Positions 6,906-17,432 of a stretch of 64,000 nucleotides of DNA are shown here, in pieces (the first letter of the stretch is position 1; each line of letters opens with the position of its first letter). A program made the translations under genes and the position numbers. This DNA is from Mitsuokella multacida DSM 20544 (GTDB lineage: Bacteria; Bacillota; Negativicutes; Selenomonadales; Selenomonadaceae). A model generated the notes under the pieces. It ran no database searches, was not told where the DNA came from, and saw only the letters and a list, made by a program, of their open reading frames with translations. The stretch lies in assembly GCF_000155955.1 (NCBI RefSeq), contig NZ_GG697142.2, positions 157,646-221,645 on the forward strand, given 5' to 3'.

Positions 6906-9545
6906 TTGCTGGGATTCATCAAGAGATTCTTAGGTGACAATAACGATAAAGAGATTGCCCGCTATCGCAAGGTGGTCGAGAAGATCAATGCGCTGGAGCC
7001 GCAGATGCAGGCTCTGACAGACGACAAGCTGACGGGATACACGAACAAGTTCCGTGAGCGCCTCGCGAATGGTGAGACGCTTGACGATATCCTGCCCGAA
7101 GCCTTTGCTGTCGTCCGCGAGGGCTCGCGCCGCGTGCTCGGCATGCGCCATTTCGATGTGCAGCTCATCGGCGGCATGTGCCTGCATGAGGGCAGGATTG
7201 CAGAGATGCGCACGGGCGAAGGCAAGACGCTCGTCGCGACGCTGCCGGTCTACCTCAATGCCCTGACGGGTGAGGGCGTCCACATGGTCACGGTCAACGA
7301 CTACCTGGCCCGCCGCGACAGCGAGGACATGGGCCGTCTCTACCGCTATCTCGGACTGACGGTCGGCCTCGTCGTGCACGACATGGACTTCCCCGAGCGC
7401 AAGTTCGCGTACAGCCGCGACGTCACCTTCGGCACGAACAACGAGTTCGGCTTTGACTACCTGCGCGACAACATGGTCATCTATCCGGAGCAGATGGTCC
7501 AGCGCAAGCTCCACTATGCCATCGTCGATGAGGTCGACTCCATCCTCATCGATGAGGCGCGCACGCCGCTCATCATCTCAGGCCCTGGCGCCAAGTCGAC
7601 GGACATGTATGCCGTCATGGCCAAGGCCGTCTCTGGCCTCAAGGAAGGCATCGACTACACGGTCGACGAGAAGCAGAAGACGGTCGCGCCGGCCGACAAC
7701 ACCATTCCGAAGGTCGAGAAGATCCTCGGCATCAACAACCTCTACGCACCGGAGAACATCGAGCTCTCGCACTGCTTCACGGCTGCTCTGCGCGCCAAGG
7801 CGCTGATGAAGCGCGACCGCGACTACGTCGTGCGCAACGGTGAGATCATCATCGTTGATGAGTTCACGGGCCGCCTCATGGAAGGCCGCCGCTACTCGGA
7901 CGGCCTGCATCAGGCCATCGAGGCAAAGGAAGGCGTGAAGATTCAGCGCGAGAGCCAGACGCTCGCGACCATCACCTTCCAGAACTACTTCCGCATGTAC
8001 GACAAGCTCGCGGGCATGACGGGCACGGCCAAGACGGAGGAGGACGAGTTCCTCAAGATCTACAACCTGCCGGTCATCGTCGTGCCGACGAACAAGCCGG
8101 TCATCCGCAAGGATTACCCGGACCTCATCTTCAAGACGAAGCGCGCGAAGTACAAGGCTGTAGGCCGTGCCGTCACTTCGCTGCACGCGAAGGGGCAGCC
8201 GGTCCTCATCGGCACGACCTCCATCACGCAGTCGGAGGAACTCAGCGCCATCCTCCGGAAGAATGGCATCCCGCACAACGTGCTCAACGCCAAGTTCCAC
8301 GAGAAGGAAGCAGAGATCATCGCGGGCGCCGGCCAGAAGGGTGCCGTGACGATCGCGACGAACATGGCAGGCCGCGGTACGGATATCAAGCTCGGTGAGG
8401 GCGTGCCGGAGCTCGGCGGCCTCTTCATCATCGGCACGGAGCGCCATGAGTCACGCCGCATCGACAACCAGCTGCGCGGCCGTGCCGGCCGTCAGGGTGA
8501 CCCGGGTGCATCGCGCTTCTATCTGTCACTCGAAGACGACCTGCTGCGCCTCTTCGCCTCGGACCGCATCTCGGGCATCATGGACAAGCTCGGCATGGAC
8601 GAGGATGAGCCAATCGAACACAAGCTCATCACGAATTCCATCGAGCACGCTCAGAAGAAGGTCGAGGCACGCAACTTCGACATCCGCAAGCACGTCCTCG
8701 AGTATGACGATGTCATGAACCAGCAGCGTGAAGTCATGTACGGCGAGCGCCGCAAGATCCTCTTCGGCGAGAACCTGCGTGAGAATATCATGGGCATGGT
8801 CAAGCACATCATCCGCGCGGAGATGGACCAGTACGCCAACGCGCAGCTCTACCCGGAGGAGTGGCAGCTCGACGGCCTCATCGAGGATGCCGAGAAGATT
8901 TACGCGCCGCAGGGCCGCCTCAAGAAGGAAGAGCTCGCTGCGATGAGTCGCGACGAGCTGCAGGAATGCCTCGAGAAACTCGCGGAGGAAGGCTATCACA
9001 ACCGCGAGCTGCTCTTTGGCGAGGACAACATGCGCGAGCTCGAGAAGGTCGTCATGCTGCGCGTCGTCGACAAGAAGTGGATGGAGCATCTCGACCACAT
9101 GGATATGCTGCGCGACGGCATCAACCTGCGCGCCTATGGCCAGCGCAACCCGCTCGTCGAGTACAAGATCGAAGCGCTCGACATGTTCGAAGAGATGGAG
9201 GCCGACATACAGGACCAGATTGCCTCGCTGATGTACCACGTGAGCATCATCACGCCGGAACAGCAGCAGGAAGCCGCGGCAAAGCAGGCGGATGCCCAGC
9301 AGTCGGCTGCACCGGAAGCCGTTTCGGAGCAGGACAAGGCCAAGATGGAAGAGATCATCAAGAAGCAGAAGTCGCAGCTGCAGGATCACCTGCAGAACGC
9401 CCAGGCTTCGCATGGTGACGAGGTCAGCGCCGCCGAGGTCAAGAAGAAGCCCGTGACGAAGGACGGCAAGAAGGTCGGGCGCAACGATCCGTGCCCGTGC
9501 GGCAGCGGCAAGAAGTACAAGAACTGCTGCGGCAAGAACGAATAA
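6906..9545 (+). CDS. secA: Preprotein translocase ATPase SecA
   Basis: The 879-residue motor of the Sec export pathway, working at the SecYEG channel. It has the DEAD-type Walker A MRTGEGKT, the [22 protein letters not shown] region, Walker [17 protein letters not shown], the helicase motif [11 protein letters not shown] and the [13 protein letters not shown] motif. A charged linker ends in the zinc-binding SEC-C tail, [18 protein letters not shown] 6906 is the start (MLGFIKRF): TAAGGAG at 6891-6897 is well spaced, whereas GTG 6897 overlaps that site. It is co-transcribed with prfB 29 bases downstream, a common arrangement in Firmicutes. Confidence 0.97.
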   Translation: MLGFIKRFLGDNNDKEIARYRKVVEKINALEPQMQALTDDKLTGYTNKFRERLANGETLDDILPEAFAVVREGSRRVLGMRHFDVQLIGGMCLHEGRIAEMRTGEGKTLVATLPVYLNALTGEGVHMVTVNDYLARRDSEDMGRLYRYLGLTVGLVVHDMDFPERKFAYSRDVTFGTNNEFGFDYLRDNMVIYPEQMVQRKLHYAIVDEVDSILIDEARTPLIISGPGAKSTDMYAVMAKAVSGLKEGIDYTVDEKQKTVAPADNTIPKVEKILGINNLYAPENIELSHCFTAALRAKALMKRDRDYVVRNGEIIIVDEFTGRLMEGRRYSDGLHQAIEAKEGVKIQRESQTLATITFQNYFRMYDKLAGMTGTAKTEEDEFLKIYNLPVIVVPTNKPVIRKDYPDLIFKTKRAKYKAVGRAVTSLHAKGQPVLIGTTSITQSEELSAILRKNGIPHNVLNAKFHEKEAEIIAGAGQKGAVTIATNMAGRGTDIKLGEGVPELGGLFIIGTERHESRRIDNQLRGRAGRQGDPGASRFYLSLEDDLLRLFASDRISGIMDKLGMDEDEPIEHKLITNSIEHAQKKVEARNFDIRKHVLEYDDVMNQQREVMYGERRKILFGENLRENIMGMVKHIIRAEMDQYANAQLYPEEWQLDGLIEDAEKIYAPQGRLKKEELAAMSRDELQECLEKLAEEGYHNRELLFGEDNMRELEKVVMLRVVDKKWMEHLDHMDMLRDGINLRAYGQRNPLVEYKIEALDMFEEMEADIQDQIASLMYHVSIITPEQQQEAAAKQADAQQSAAPEAVSEQDKAKMEEIIKKQKSQLQDHLQNAQASHGDEVSAAEVKKKPVTKDGKKVGRNDPCPCGSGKKYKNCCGKNE

Positions 9546-9574
9546 ATCATCAATCACAAAGAGGAAAGGATATT

Positions 9575-10681
9575 ATGCTCGAAGATATCAAACCGCAGCT
9601 TGGCGAACTCAAGACGAAGCTGGACCAGATGGGCGAATCGCTCGAGGTCCCGGCGAAAGAGGAGAAGATCGCCGAGCTCGAATACAAGATGGGTGAGCCG
9701 ACGTTCTGGGATGACGCAGAGAAGGCCCAGAAGATCAATCAGGAACTCAACGACGTCAAGATCAGCGTCGACAAGTACAAGAATCTCGTCGCGAAGTTCG
9801 AGGATGCGCAGACCCTTTGGGAGATGGGCATGGAAGAGCAGGACGAGAGCATGGAAGAAGACGTCAAGTCGGAACTCGCTGCTGTCGCAGAGGGCCTTGA
9901 GTCTCTGCAGCTCGAAGTTCTCCTGTCGGGCCCGTATGATGCCAACAATGCTATCCTGACGCTGCACGCCGGTGCGGGCGGAACGGAGGCGCAGGACTGG
10001 ACGCAGATGTTGCTGCGCATGTACGGCCGCTGGGCAGAGCGCCACGGCTTCACGGTCGAGACGGCTGACCTGCTGCCGGGCGATGAGGCCGGCGTCAAGA
10101 GCGCGACGCTCTTCATCAAGGGCCACAACGCCTACGGCTTCCTTCGCTCCGAGAAGGGCATCCACCGCCTCGTGCGCATCTCGCCGTTCGACGCGCAGGC
10201 ACGCCGCCACACGTCGTTCGCGGCCTGCGACATCATGCCGGAGATCGACGACAATGTCGAGGTCAACATCAATATGTCGGACGTCCGCGTCGACACGTAC
10301 CGCGCTTCGGGCGCTGGCGGCCAGCACATCAACAAGACGTCATCCGCCGTGCGCATGACGCACATGCCGACGGGCATCGTCGTGCAGTGCCAGAACGAGC
10401 GTTCTCAGCTCCAGAACCGCGAGCAGTGCCTCAAGATGCTGCGCGCCAAGCTCTTTGAGCTCGAGATGGAGAAGAAGGAAGCAGAGCTCGCGAAGCTCGA
10501 GGGCGACCAGCAGAAGATCGAATGGGGCAGCCAGATCCGCTCCTACGTCTTCCAGCCGTACACGATGGTCAAGGACCACCGCACGAATGTCGAGACGGGC
10601 AATGTCCAGGCCGTCATGGATGGCGATATCGATATGTTCATCCGCGCCTTCCTCGCGGCGAAAGCAAATCATGAAATCTGA
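9575..10681 (+). CDS. prfB: Peptide chain release factor 2, without programmed frameshift
   Basis: The 368-residue factor that ends translation at UGA and UAA. It carries the stop-codon-recognition tripeptide SPF (RISPFDAQARRHTS) and the catalytic GGQ (SGAGGQHINKTSSAVR). Start ATG 9575 has GAGGAAAGG upstream. Most bacterial prfB genes have an in-frame TGA near codon 25 bypassed by +1 slippage; here the matching stretch reads straight through as ESLEVPAKEEK (from about 9635), so that autoregulation is absent. Downstream of secA in one operon; a hairpin follows the stop. Confidence 0.96.
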   Translation: MLEDIKPQLGELKTKLDQMGESLEVPAKEEKIAELEYKMGEPTFWDDAEKAQKINQELNDVKISVDKYKNLVAKFEDAQTLWEMGMEEQDESMEEDVKSELAAVAEGLESLQLEVLLSGPYDANNAILTLHAGAGGTEAQDWTQMLLRMYGRWAERHGFTVETADLLPGDEAGVKSATLFIKGHNAYGFLRSEKGIHRLVRISPFDAQARRHTSFAACDIMPEIDDNVEVNINMSDVRVDTYRASGAGGQHINKTSSAVRMTHMPTGIVVQCQNERSQLQNREQCLKMLRAKLFELEMEKKEAELAKLEGDQQKIEWGSQIRSYVFQPYTMVKDHRTNVETGNVQAVMDGDIDMFIRAFLAAKANHEI

Positions 10682-10695
10682 GTCTTGTTTTCAGA

Positions 10696-10726
10696 GGAGT
10701 CAGGAGCAGTGCTTCTGACTCCTTGT
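10696..10726 (+). terminator. Hairpin after prfB, weak terminator
   Basis: GGAGTCAG (10696-10703) pairs with CTGACTCC (10715-10722); the loop itself can fold as AGC/GCT. Only TTGTTCC follows, so read-through into the next gene is likely. Confidence 0.55.
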
Positions 10727-10740
10727 TCCATTGGCAGGTG

Positions 10741-11430
10741 ATGAAATTGCGAAAAGCCTTGACTATTACGGGCTTGTTCTTCATAATATTAATCGTGCTC
10801 GGAGAGCTCTTGCTGCCTCCCGTTGTCGAGAGCGCGCTGGAGAGCCGTCTCTCCCAGAAATTCTCGACGCCGCATGTGGAGGTGGAGCTCTCTGCTTCGC
10901 CGCGGCTCAAGCTGCTGCTCGGGCGGACGGACAGCCTCAAGGTCACGGTCCAGGATGGACAGGTCGGCCAGCTGCGCGTCCACGAGATGGCGCTTTCCGG
11001 CCGCAATACGGTCTTTGACTTCGGGGCTTTCTCGGAGGGTCGCCTGGCACTCTCGCAGGCCGAGGCACTCTCCCTGACGGCCATGTTCGACGAGAACGGC
11101 CTGCGCGAGGCGCTGGCCCGCAAAATCAGCAAGGCGGACAATGTCGAGGTGCACATCACGGATGACAATGTCCTCGTGACGGCCGATACGAATCTCCTCG
11201 GGCACAAGGCACAGCTTTCGCTCGTCGGCCACATCGTGGCGGATGACGGGACGCTGTACTTCGACACGGATCAGTTCGACATCCAGAACTCGCCCTTCGG
11301 CACGGCGCGGCTCGGCGATACGCTCGGGCGCATCGCGCTCGTGAAGCCGGAGCAGCTGCCGCTCAAGATGCGCATCGTCTCGGTGGATCAGCAGGAGGGC
11401 AGTGTCCTCGTCCGTGCGGGTGAAGAATAA
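10741..11430 (+). CDS. DUF2993 (LmeA-like) phospholipid-binding-type protein
   Basis: A 229-residue protein anchored by an N-terminal helix (ALTITGLFFIILIVLGELLL) with the rest outside the cytoplasm. The body matches the DUF2993 family by pattern: SALESRLSQKFSTPHVEVEL, a core of repeated beta-strand segments, and a C-terminal strand ending QEGSVLVRAGE. The mycobacterial member LmeA binds phospholipid in the envelope; the role in Firmicutes is not established. ATG 10741 is the likely start, although its ribosome-binding site is weak. It leads into the DUF5693 and csaB genes with 25-base spacing, so an envelope role is inferred. Confidence 0.7.
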   Translation: MKLRKALTITGLFFIILIVLGELLLPPVVESALESRLSQKFSTPHVEVELSASPRLKLLLGRTDSLKVTVQDGQVGQLRVHEMALSGRNTVFDFGAFSEGRLALSQAEALSLTAMFDENGLREALARKISKADNVEVHITDDNVLVTADTNLLGHKAQLSLVGHIVADDGTLYFDTDQFDIQNSPFGTARLGDTLGRIALVKPEQLPLKMRIVSVDQQEGSVLVRAGEE

Positions 11431-11455
11431 TGGTTTTTGAGATAAGGTGGATTAG

Positions 11456-13537
11456 ATGAAGGTATTCAAATACAATCGCTGGCTCGTGCTGGTCATCGTC
11501 ATTGGCCTGCTGGCGGCTCTGGCCATCAGCTTCCAGCGCAATGCGGTAGAGCGCGCCAATCGTCAGGTCGACCTCGCCATCGATTACGAGGGGCTGCAGG
11601 AACTCGCGCAGCGCGAGGGCCTGCCGGAGAGCGTCGTGCTCGAGAAAGCAAAGGAAGCGGGCATCTCCTCCCTGGCTGTCTATGAGACGACCTTCAAGAA
11701 GCTCAACGACAACGGCAAGGCTGCGGCAATCGACGGCAGCAAGATCCTGGAGAGCTACCATGCGGGAACGCTCGAGGACCCTTCCTGGCGCCAGCTCGTT
11801 GCCTCCGGCAAGATCAACGGCAAGGAAGTCTACGTCGTCGGTCACGATCCACAGACCTATAAAGAAGTGAAGGAAGACCTGCTGCGCCGCCTCGGCAGTG
11901 ACCGCGTGACGGTCCTGCAGGTCGGGAATGAAGAAGTCCTTGCGGTCAAGGCGCATTATGACTCCTTCCTCAAGATGAACCTCGGCATGCCGACGGATGA
12001 GATGAAGGCCGTCAACGATGCGGGCTTCCACGTCCTCGCGCGCCCGAGCAACTACGAGAACTGCACACCGGATGACGTCAAGGCCGTCTTTGCGCGCCTC
12101 GATGGCTTCGACGTGTCGGAGATCGTCTTCTCCGGCCAGCAGTCGCTCGGTGCGCCGAAGGCCCTGCAGACGACGATTGACGAGATGAAGGAGCGCCAGA
12201 TCAATCTCGGCCTCATCGAGGCGGTCACGCAGCTGCAGTTCTACAAGCAGGACGGCATGGAGGAGATTGCGAAGGGACTCGGCTACGACCACGTCGCACG
12301 CCTTTATTCCATCCCGAAGGATGAGCAGCCGAAGCTCAAGATCGATACGGCCGTCGAGCGCTGGTCCAACACGGACGAGGAGCGCAACATCCGCATCGAC
12401 CTGCTGCGCATCTACGACAAGCCCTCGCCGAACATGAGCCTCATGGAAACGAACATGAAGTACTTCCAGGAGACGCACGACAAGCTCGTGGCGCATGGCT
12501 ACACGATCGGCAAGGCTGGCACCTTTGAATCTTACAATGCCTCGAAGGTCCTGCGCGCCATCGTCATGCTCGGCGTCGCGGCAGCAGGCGTCCTCTATCT
12601 CTCGCTCGTGATTCCGCGCCTCAATGCGCGCACGCGTTATCAGTACATCTTGTTCGTCGTCTTCGGCCTCTTGGCAGCAGTGCCGGTCCTCATGGGCAAT
12701 GGCTCGAAGATCCGCGTCGTCGCGGCGCTCGCCAGCGCGAACGTCTTCCCAGCCATCGCGGTCATCTTCCAGCTCGACCGCGTGCGCGCCTACAAGGAGA
12801 AGGCCCGCATCGCGCTGCCGCGCCTCATCGTGACGGCGGCCATCGCGCTCTTCGTCACGGGTGCACTCTCGTACATCGGTGCGGCGTACCTCTCGGCCTC
12901 GCTGGCTGACACGCAGTACTTCCTCGAGTTCAACATCTTCCGCGGCATCAAGCTGACGTTTGTCCTGCCGCTCATCCTCGTCGGCATCGCCTTCCTGCAG
13001 CGCTTCGACATCTTTGACGGGCGCATGGACGATACGGAAGGCGTCGTCGAACAATTGAAGCGCATCCTCGACATGCCGGTCAAGGTCAAGACCTTGCTCG
13101 TCATGTTCGTCGTGCTCGTCGCGGGCGTCGTCTTTGTCGCGCGCAGCGGCCATACGTCGGGCATGCCGGTCTCGCAGACAGAGCTGCGCTTCCGCGCCTT
13201 CCTCGAGCAGGCCTTCTACGCCCGCCCGCGCACGAAGGAGCTCATGATCGGCCATCCGGCCTTCATGCTCGCCGCGATGGCAGCGCTGCGCAAGTGGCCG
13301 ACGATGGTGTTCTTTGCGCTCGTCCTCGTGGCGACCATCGGACAGGGATCGATGGTCGAGACGTTCGCGCACATGCGCACGCCGGTGTACATGTCGTTCA
13401 TGCGCGGCATCGGGGGCATCGTCCTCGGCGCTGGCATCGGCGCTGTCGCGATGATTCTGGTAGAGCTCTGGCAGGCTGTCATGGCCAGAGCCCGCAAAGC
13501 TAATGCAGCTGAAAAAAAGGAGAGTAAAGCAGACTGA
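11456..13537 (+). CDS. DUF5693 multi-pass membrane protein
   Basis: A 693-residue protein. One helix at residues 9-24 is followed by an extracytoplasmic domain of about 330 residues (EGLQELAQREGLPESVVLEKAKEAG is an early conserved patch). Roughly eight or nine further helices fill residues 365-680 (such as AIVMLGVAAAGVLYLSLVIP and YQYILFVVFGLLAAVPVLMG). It has no enzyme motif I recognise. The family usually sits directly before csaB, as here, where stop and start share one base (TGATG at 13535-13539). That tight coupling points to a role in making or exporting the pyruvylated envelope polymer. Start ATG 11456 is preceded by AAGGTGG. The family name is given from pattern memory, not a search. 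Confidence 0.7.
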   Translation: MKVFKYNRWLVLVIVIGLLAALAISFQRNAVERANRQVDLAIDYEGLQELAQREGLPESVVLEKAKEAGISSLAVYETTFKKLNDNGKAAAIDGSKILESYHAGTLEDPSWRQLVASGKINGKEVYVVGHDPQTYKEVKEDLLRRLGSDRVTVLQVGNEEVLAVKAHYDSFLKMNLGMPTDEMKAVNDAGFHVLARPSNYENCTPDDVKAVFARLDGFDVSEIVFSGQQSLGAPKALQTTIDEMKERQINLGLIEAVTQLQFYKQDGMEEIAKGLGYDHVARLYSIPKDEQPKLKIDTAVERWSNTDEERNIRIDLLRIYDKPSPNMSLMETNMKYFQETHDKLVAHGYTIGKAGTFESYNASKVLRAIVMLGVAAAGVLYLSLVIPRLNARTRYQYILFVVFGLLAAVPVLMGNGSKIRVVAALASANVFPAIAVIFQLDRVRAYKEKARIALPRLIVTAAIALFVTGALSYIGAAYLSASLADTQYFLEFNIFRGIKLTFVLPLILVGIAFLQRFDIFDGRMDDTEGVVEQLKRILDMPVKVKTLLVMFVVLVAGVVFVARSGHTSGMPVSQTELRFRAFLEQAFYARPRTKELMIGHPAFMLAAMAALRKWPTMVFFALVLVATIGQGSMVETFAHMRTPVYMSFMRGIGGIVLGAGIGAVAMILVELWQAVMARARKANAAEKKESKAD

Positions 13538-14652
13538 TGGAGAGAAGGATTGTCGTATCGGGATATTACGGCTCCAAGAATGCTGGCGATGAAGCGATGC
13601 TGGCCGCGATGCTGGAGGTCCTCGGGGATCTCGACCCAAAACTTCATATCACGGTGATCTCGGCGAGCCCTGCTGATACGAGTGAGCGCCACGGTGTGGA
13701 GTCCATTTCCTGGCTTGGCATTCCTTCTATCATCAAAGCGCTCTGGCATGCCGACCTGCTCATCAGCGGTGGCGGCAGCCTGCTCCAGAATGTGACGAGC
13801 CGCCGGAGCCTCTACTACTACCTCGCCATCATCTTCCTGGCCGTCGTCATGCGCAAGAAGGTCATGCTCTATGCACAGGGCATCGGCCCCATCATCGGCG
13901 GTTTGGCAGAGTTTGCGATGCGCGTGATCGGCAACCGCGTCGATCTCATCACCGTGCGCGATAAGGGCTCCTTGGCGGAGCTTGCCAGGCTCGGCATCAC
14001 GAAGCCGAAGATCGAGTGCACGGCGGACCCGGTGCTCGCCATCCATCCGGTCGACAAGGCGGCCGGGCGCGCCATCTTCAAGCGTTATCATGCCGATGGC
14101 GCAGAGCCGGTCGTCGGCATCTCTGTGCGCAACTGGCAGCACGAGACGCACTTCAAGGACGTCATGGCCGAGGTCTCGGACCGCATCGTGCGGGAGCTCG
14201 GGGCCCGCGTCGTCTTCCTGCCCATGCAGTTCCCTGAGGACGTCCATGCGGCGGAGTCGATCGCGGAGCGCACGCATGAGCCCTGTACGGTGCTCAAGGA
14301 TGAGTACACGACGAGTGAGTTCCTCTCGCTCGTCGGCAACATGGACTTGATGCTCGCCATCCGCCTGCACGCACTGATCTTCGCCGGCGTCATGGGCGTG
14401 CCGATGATCGGCGTCTCGTACGACCCGAAGATCGACCGCTTCCTCGCCTCAATCGGGGAGAAGCCGGTCGGCAGCCTTGACGATGTCACGGCGGACGAGC
14501 TCATGGCGGAGGTCCGCCGTAAGTGGAACGACAAGGCGGTGTTCCGCAAGCGCAATGCGGAGCTCCTCGCAAAACTGCGCGACCTCGCGGCGCGCAATGC
14601 GGAGCTCGCACTGCAGCTCATAGGCAATCAGGAGAAGGGGACTCGTCGCTGA
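13537..14652 (+). CDS. csaB: Polysaccharide pyruvyl transferase CsaB
   Basis: A 371-residue cytosolic enzyme that adds a ketal-linked pyruvate from phosphoenolpyruvate to a cell-wall glycan. In other Firmicutes this modification lets SLH-domain proteins dock. Visible family motifs are SGYYGSKNAGDEAMLAAML at the N-terminus, ISGGGSLLQNVTSRRSLYYY near residue 85 and IRLHALIFAGVMGVPMIGVSYDPK near residue 285. Start ATG 13537 overlaps the DUF5693 stop by one base. The stop codon lies inside the loop of the terminator hairpin. In an outer-membraned Firmicute the likely clients are SLH-type outer-membrane proteins; this is inference. Confidence 0.9.
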   Translation: MERRIVVSGYYGSKNAGDEAMLAAMLEVLGDLDPKLHITVISASPADTSERHGVESISWLGIPSIIKALWHADLLISGGGSLLQNVTSRRSLYYYLAIIFLAVVMRKKVMLYAQGIGPIIGGLAEFAMRVIGNRVDLITVRDKGSLAELARLGITKPKIECTADPVLAIHPVDKAAGRAIFKRYHADGAEPVVGISVRNWQHETHFKDVMAEVSDRIVRELGARVVFLPMQFPEDVHAAESIAERTHEPCTVLKDEYTTSEFLSLVGNMDLMLAIRLHALIFAGVMGVPMIGVSYDPKIDRFLASIGEKPVGSLDDVTADELMAEVRRKWNDKAVFRKRNAELLAKLRDLAARNAELALQLIGNQEKGTRR

Positions 14653-14664
14653 GTCCTCTTTTTT
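14636..14664 (+). terminator. Terminator overlapping the csaB stop codon
   Basis: AAGGGGACTC and GAGTCCTCTT pair with one G-T wobble around GTCGCT, followed by a run of T. The coding stop TGA (14650-14652) is at the loop/stem border. Confidence 0.75.
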
Positions 14665-14703
14665 GAATCAAGATATAAGTACTGAGGTGTAAAGGAGAGA
14701 ACC

Positions 14704-15379
<676 letters not shown>

Positions 15380-15390
<11 letters not shown>

Positions 15391-16267
15391 GACGGGCGAG
15401 TACTTCATCCAGGAGGTGTTCCACTCGCTGCGCCGCAACAACTGGATGACCTTTGCCTCCATCGGCACGGTCGCTGTCTCGCTCTTCGTGCTCGGCGTCT
15501 TCCTGATCCTCGTGCTCAACATGAACCGTCTGGCCGGCATGCTCGAGTCACAGGTGCAGATCAGCGTCTACCTCGAGGACCATCTGACGGACCGCGAGAA
15601 GCGTCAGATCGGCTACGACATCGAGTCGTTGCAGGGCATTGACTCGGTCACCTATGTCGACCGCGAGACGGCCAAGGAGCGCCTCAAGGAGAGGCTCGGT
15701 GACCAGAAGTACCTGCTCGACGCGCTCTCTGAAGACAACCCGCTGCCCGATGCCTTCGAGGTGACGGTCACGACGCCATCTGTCGTCGAATCAGTGGCCG
15801 GCGCCATCGGTTCGATGCAGGGCGTGGAGGAGGCGAAGTACGGCCAGGATGTCGTCGAGCACCTCTTCGACATCACGCGGCTCATGCGCATCTTCGGCTT
15901 CGTCCTCATGGGCCTTTTGGGCGGCGCGACGCTCTTCATTATTTCCAACACGATACGCCTGACGGTCTTCGCGCGGCGCAAGGAGATCGCCATCATGAAG
16001 TACGTCGGTGCGACGGACTGGTTCATCCGCTGGCCGTTCCTCTTAGAGGGCATCGTGCTCGGCTGCATCGGCGGCTTCATCGCGGCCGTCGCGCTGCGCA
16101 GCTTCTACGCGGCGATGGCGGCCAAGATCTACAGCACGCTGGCCTTCTTCCCGCTGATGCCGCAGTATCCGTTCATGAATTACGTGACGCTCGCAATCCT
16201 CTTGGCGGGCATTGTCATCGGCGCGATCGGCTCGGTCATCTCGCTCAAGCGCTTCCTGCGCGTGTGA
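15380..16267 (+). CDS. ftsX: Cell-division membrane protein FtsX
   Basis: The 295-residue membrane partner of FtsE. A cytoplasmic N-terminus is followed by a first helix (TFASIGTVAVSLFVLGVFLIL). An extracytoplasmic domain of about 130 residues contains VQISVYLEDHLTDREK. Three C-terminal helices follow, with the FtsX-family TLFIISNTIRLTVFARRKEI patch. ATG 15380 is the start because the protein then begins MKLKTGEYFIQEVFHSLRRN as in homologues; it lies inside the end of ftsE. The outer domain normally contacts a hydrolase or EnvC-like activator, which is encoded next. Confidence 0.95.
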
Positions 16268-16284
16268 GGAAGGGGGCGTTTGAC

Positions 16285-17400
16285 ATGAAGGATAGATGCG
16301 GCAGGGCCGCGTCCCTGATGCTCGTATTCTCGCTGCTGCTGGAGCCAGTCAGCCTGGCGGCGGCGCTCTCAGACGACAAGGGCGGCTATGAGAGCCAGGC
16401 GGCAGCGAAGCTGCAGCAGAGCAACGAACTGCAGAGCAAGATCGACAACGTCTCGGAGGAGAAGCGCGCGCTCGACGAGGCGGCCGACGCGGCCATCAAG
16501 GAACACGAAGCGCGCAAGGCAGAGCTCGATGCGACGGACGCGCGCCTCAAGCAGAACGAAGAAGAGCTCGCCACCCTGCAGAAGGACTATGAAGCCAAGC
16601 AGGAGCGGCTCGGTAGGCGCGTGCGCGATATCTACATCAACGGGCAGGTCTCGTACCTCGATGTCCTGTTCGGCGCGCACGATTTTCAGGACTTCCTCAC
16701 GCGCATGGACCTTTTGAAGCGCATCATCCGCCAGGACTATGCGCTCGTGCGCGGCGTGCAGGAGGAGAAGGACAGCATCGAGCTGCGCCAGGCAAGCCTT
16801 GCACAGGACCGCCTGACGCAGGCCGAGCAGGAGGAAAAGGCGCATCTGGCGCGCGCAGACATGGAGGAGAAGGTCAAGCGGCGCGAGGCGCTCATTGAGC
16901 GCCTGCGCACGGACAAAGCCCTCATCGACCAGCAGTATGAAGAGCTCATGCGTGCTTCGCGCCAGATCGGCGAGATGATACGGGAGCGCGGCATGGGCAG
17001 CGCGGCGCCTTCGGGCAGCGGCGCGATGATCTGGCCGGTCTCCGGCAGCGTGACGAGTGAGTTCGGCTGGCGCGTCCATCCGATCACTGGCACGCAGAAG
17101 TTCCACAGCGGCGTCGACATCGGCGCCGACTACGGCGTGCCCATCCATGCGGCGCAGAGCGGCACGGTCGAGTACGCGGGCTGGGTCTCCGGCTACGGCA
17201 ACACCGTCATCATCAATCACGGCGGCGGCATCACGACGCTCTACGGCCACAACCAGTCGCTGGCGGTCAGCGCGGGGCAGAGCGTGAGCCAGGGCCAGGT
17301 CATCTCGTACTGCGGCTCGACGGGCAATTCCACGGGGCCGCACTGCCATTTCGAAGTGCGGCAGAATGGAGAGCCCGTCAGCCCGTATTCCTATCTTTGA
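16285..17400 (+). CDS. Secreted coiled-coil LytM (peptidase M23) protein, EnvC-like
   Basis: A 371-residue exported protein. A signal peptide (about residues 1-31, ending SLAAA) precedes a long Glu/Lys/Arg-rich coiled coil (about 40-235), a Gly/Ser linker and a C-terminal LytM domain. The zinc ligands look complete: H274 and D278 in HSGVDIGADYG, and HxH at 353-355 in GPHCHFEV. It is therefore probably an active glycyl- or peptide-bond endopeptidase rather than a degenerate activator such as E. coli EnvC. ATG 16285 follows AGGAAGGGGG by 8 bases; GTG 16264 is disfavoured. Its position after ftsEX suggests FtsX controls it through the coiled coil. Confidence 0.92.
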   Translation: MKDRCGRAASLMLVFSLLLEPVSLAAALSDDKGGYESQAAAKLQQSNELQSKIDNVSEEKRALDEAADAAIKEHEARKAELDATDARLKQNEEELATLQKDYEAKQERLGRRVRDIYINGQVSYLDVLFGAHDFQDFLTRMDLLKRIIRQDYALVRGVQEEKDSIELRQASLAQDRLTQAEQEEKAHLARADMEEKVKRREALIERLRTDKALIDQQYEELMRASRQIGEMIRERGMGSAAPSGSGAMIWPVSGSVTSEFGWRVHPITGTQKFHSGVDIGADYGVPIHAAQSGTVEYAGWVSGYGNTVIINHGGGITTLYGHNQSLAVSAGQSVSQGQVISYCGSTGNSTGPHCHFEVRQNGEPVSPYSYL

Positions 17401-17432
17401 TTATCTCTATCTCTCTGAAGAGGATGTAAAAC

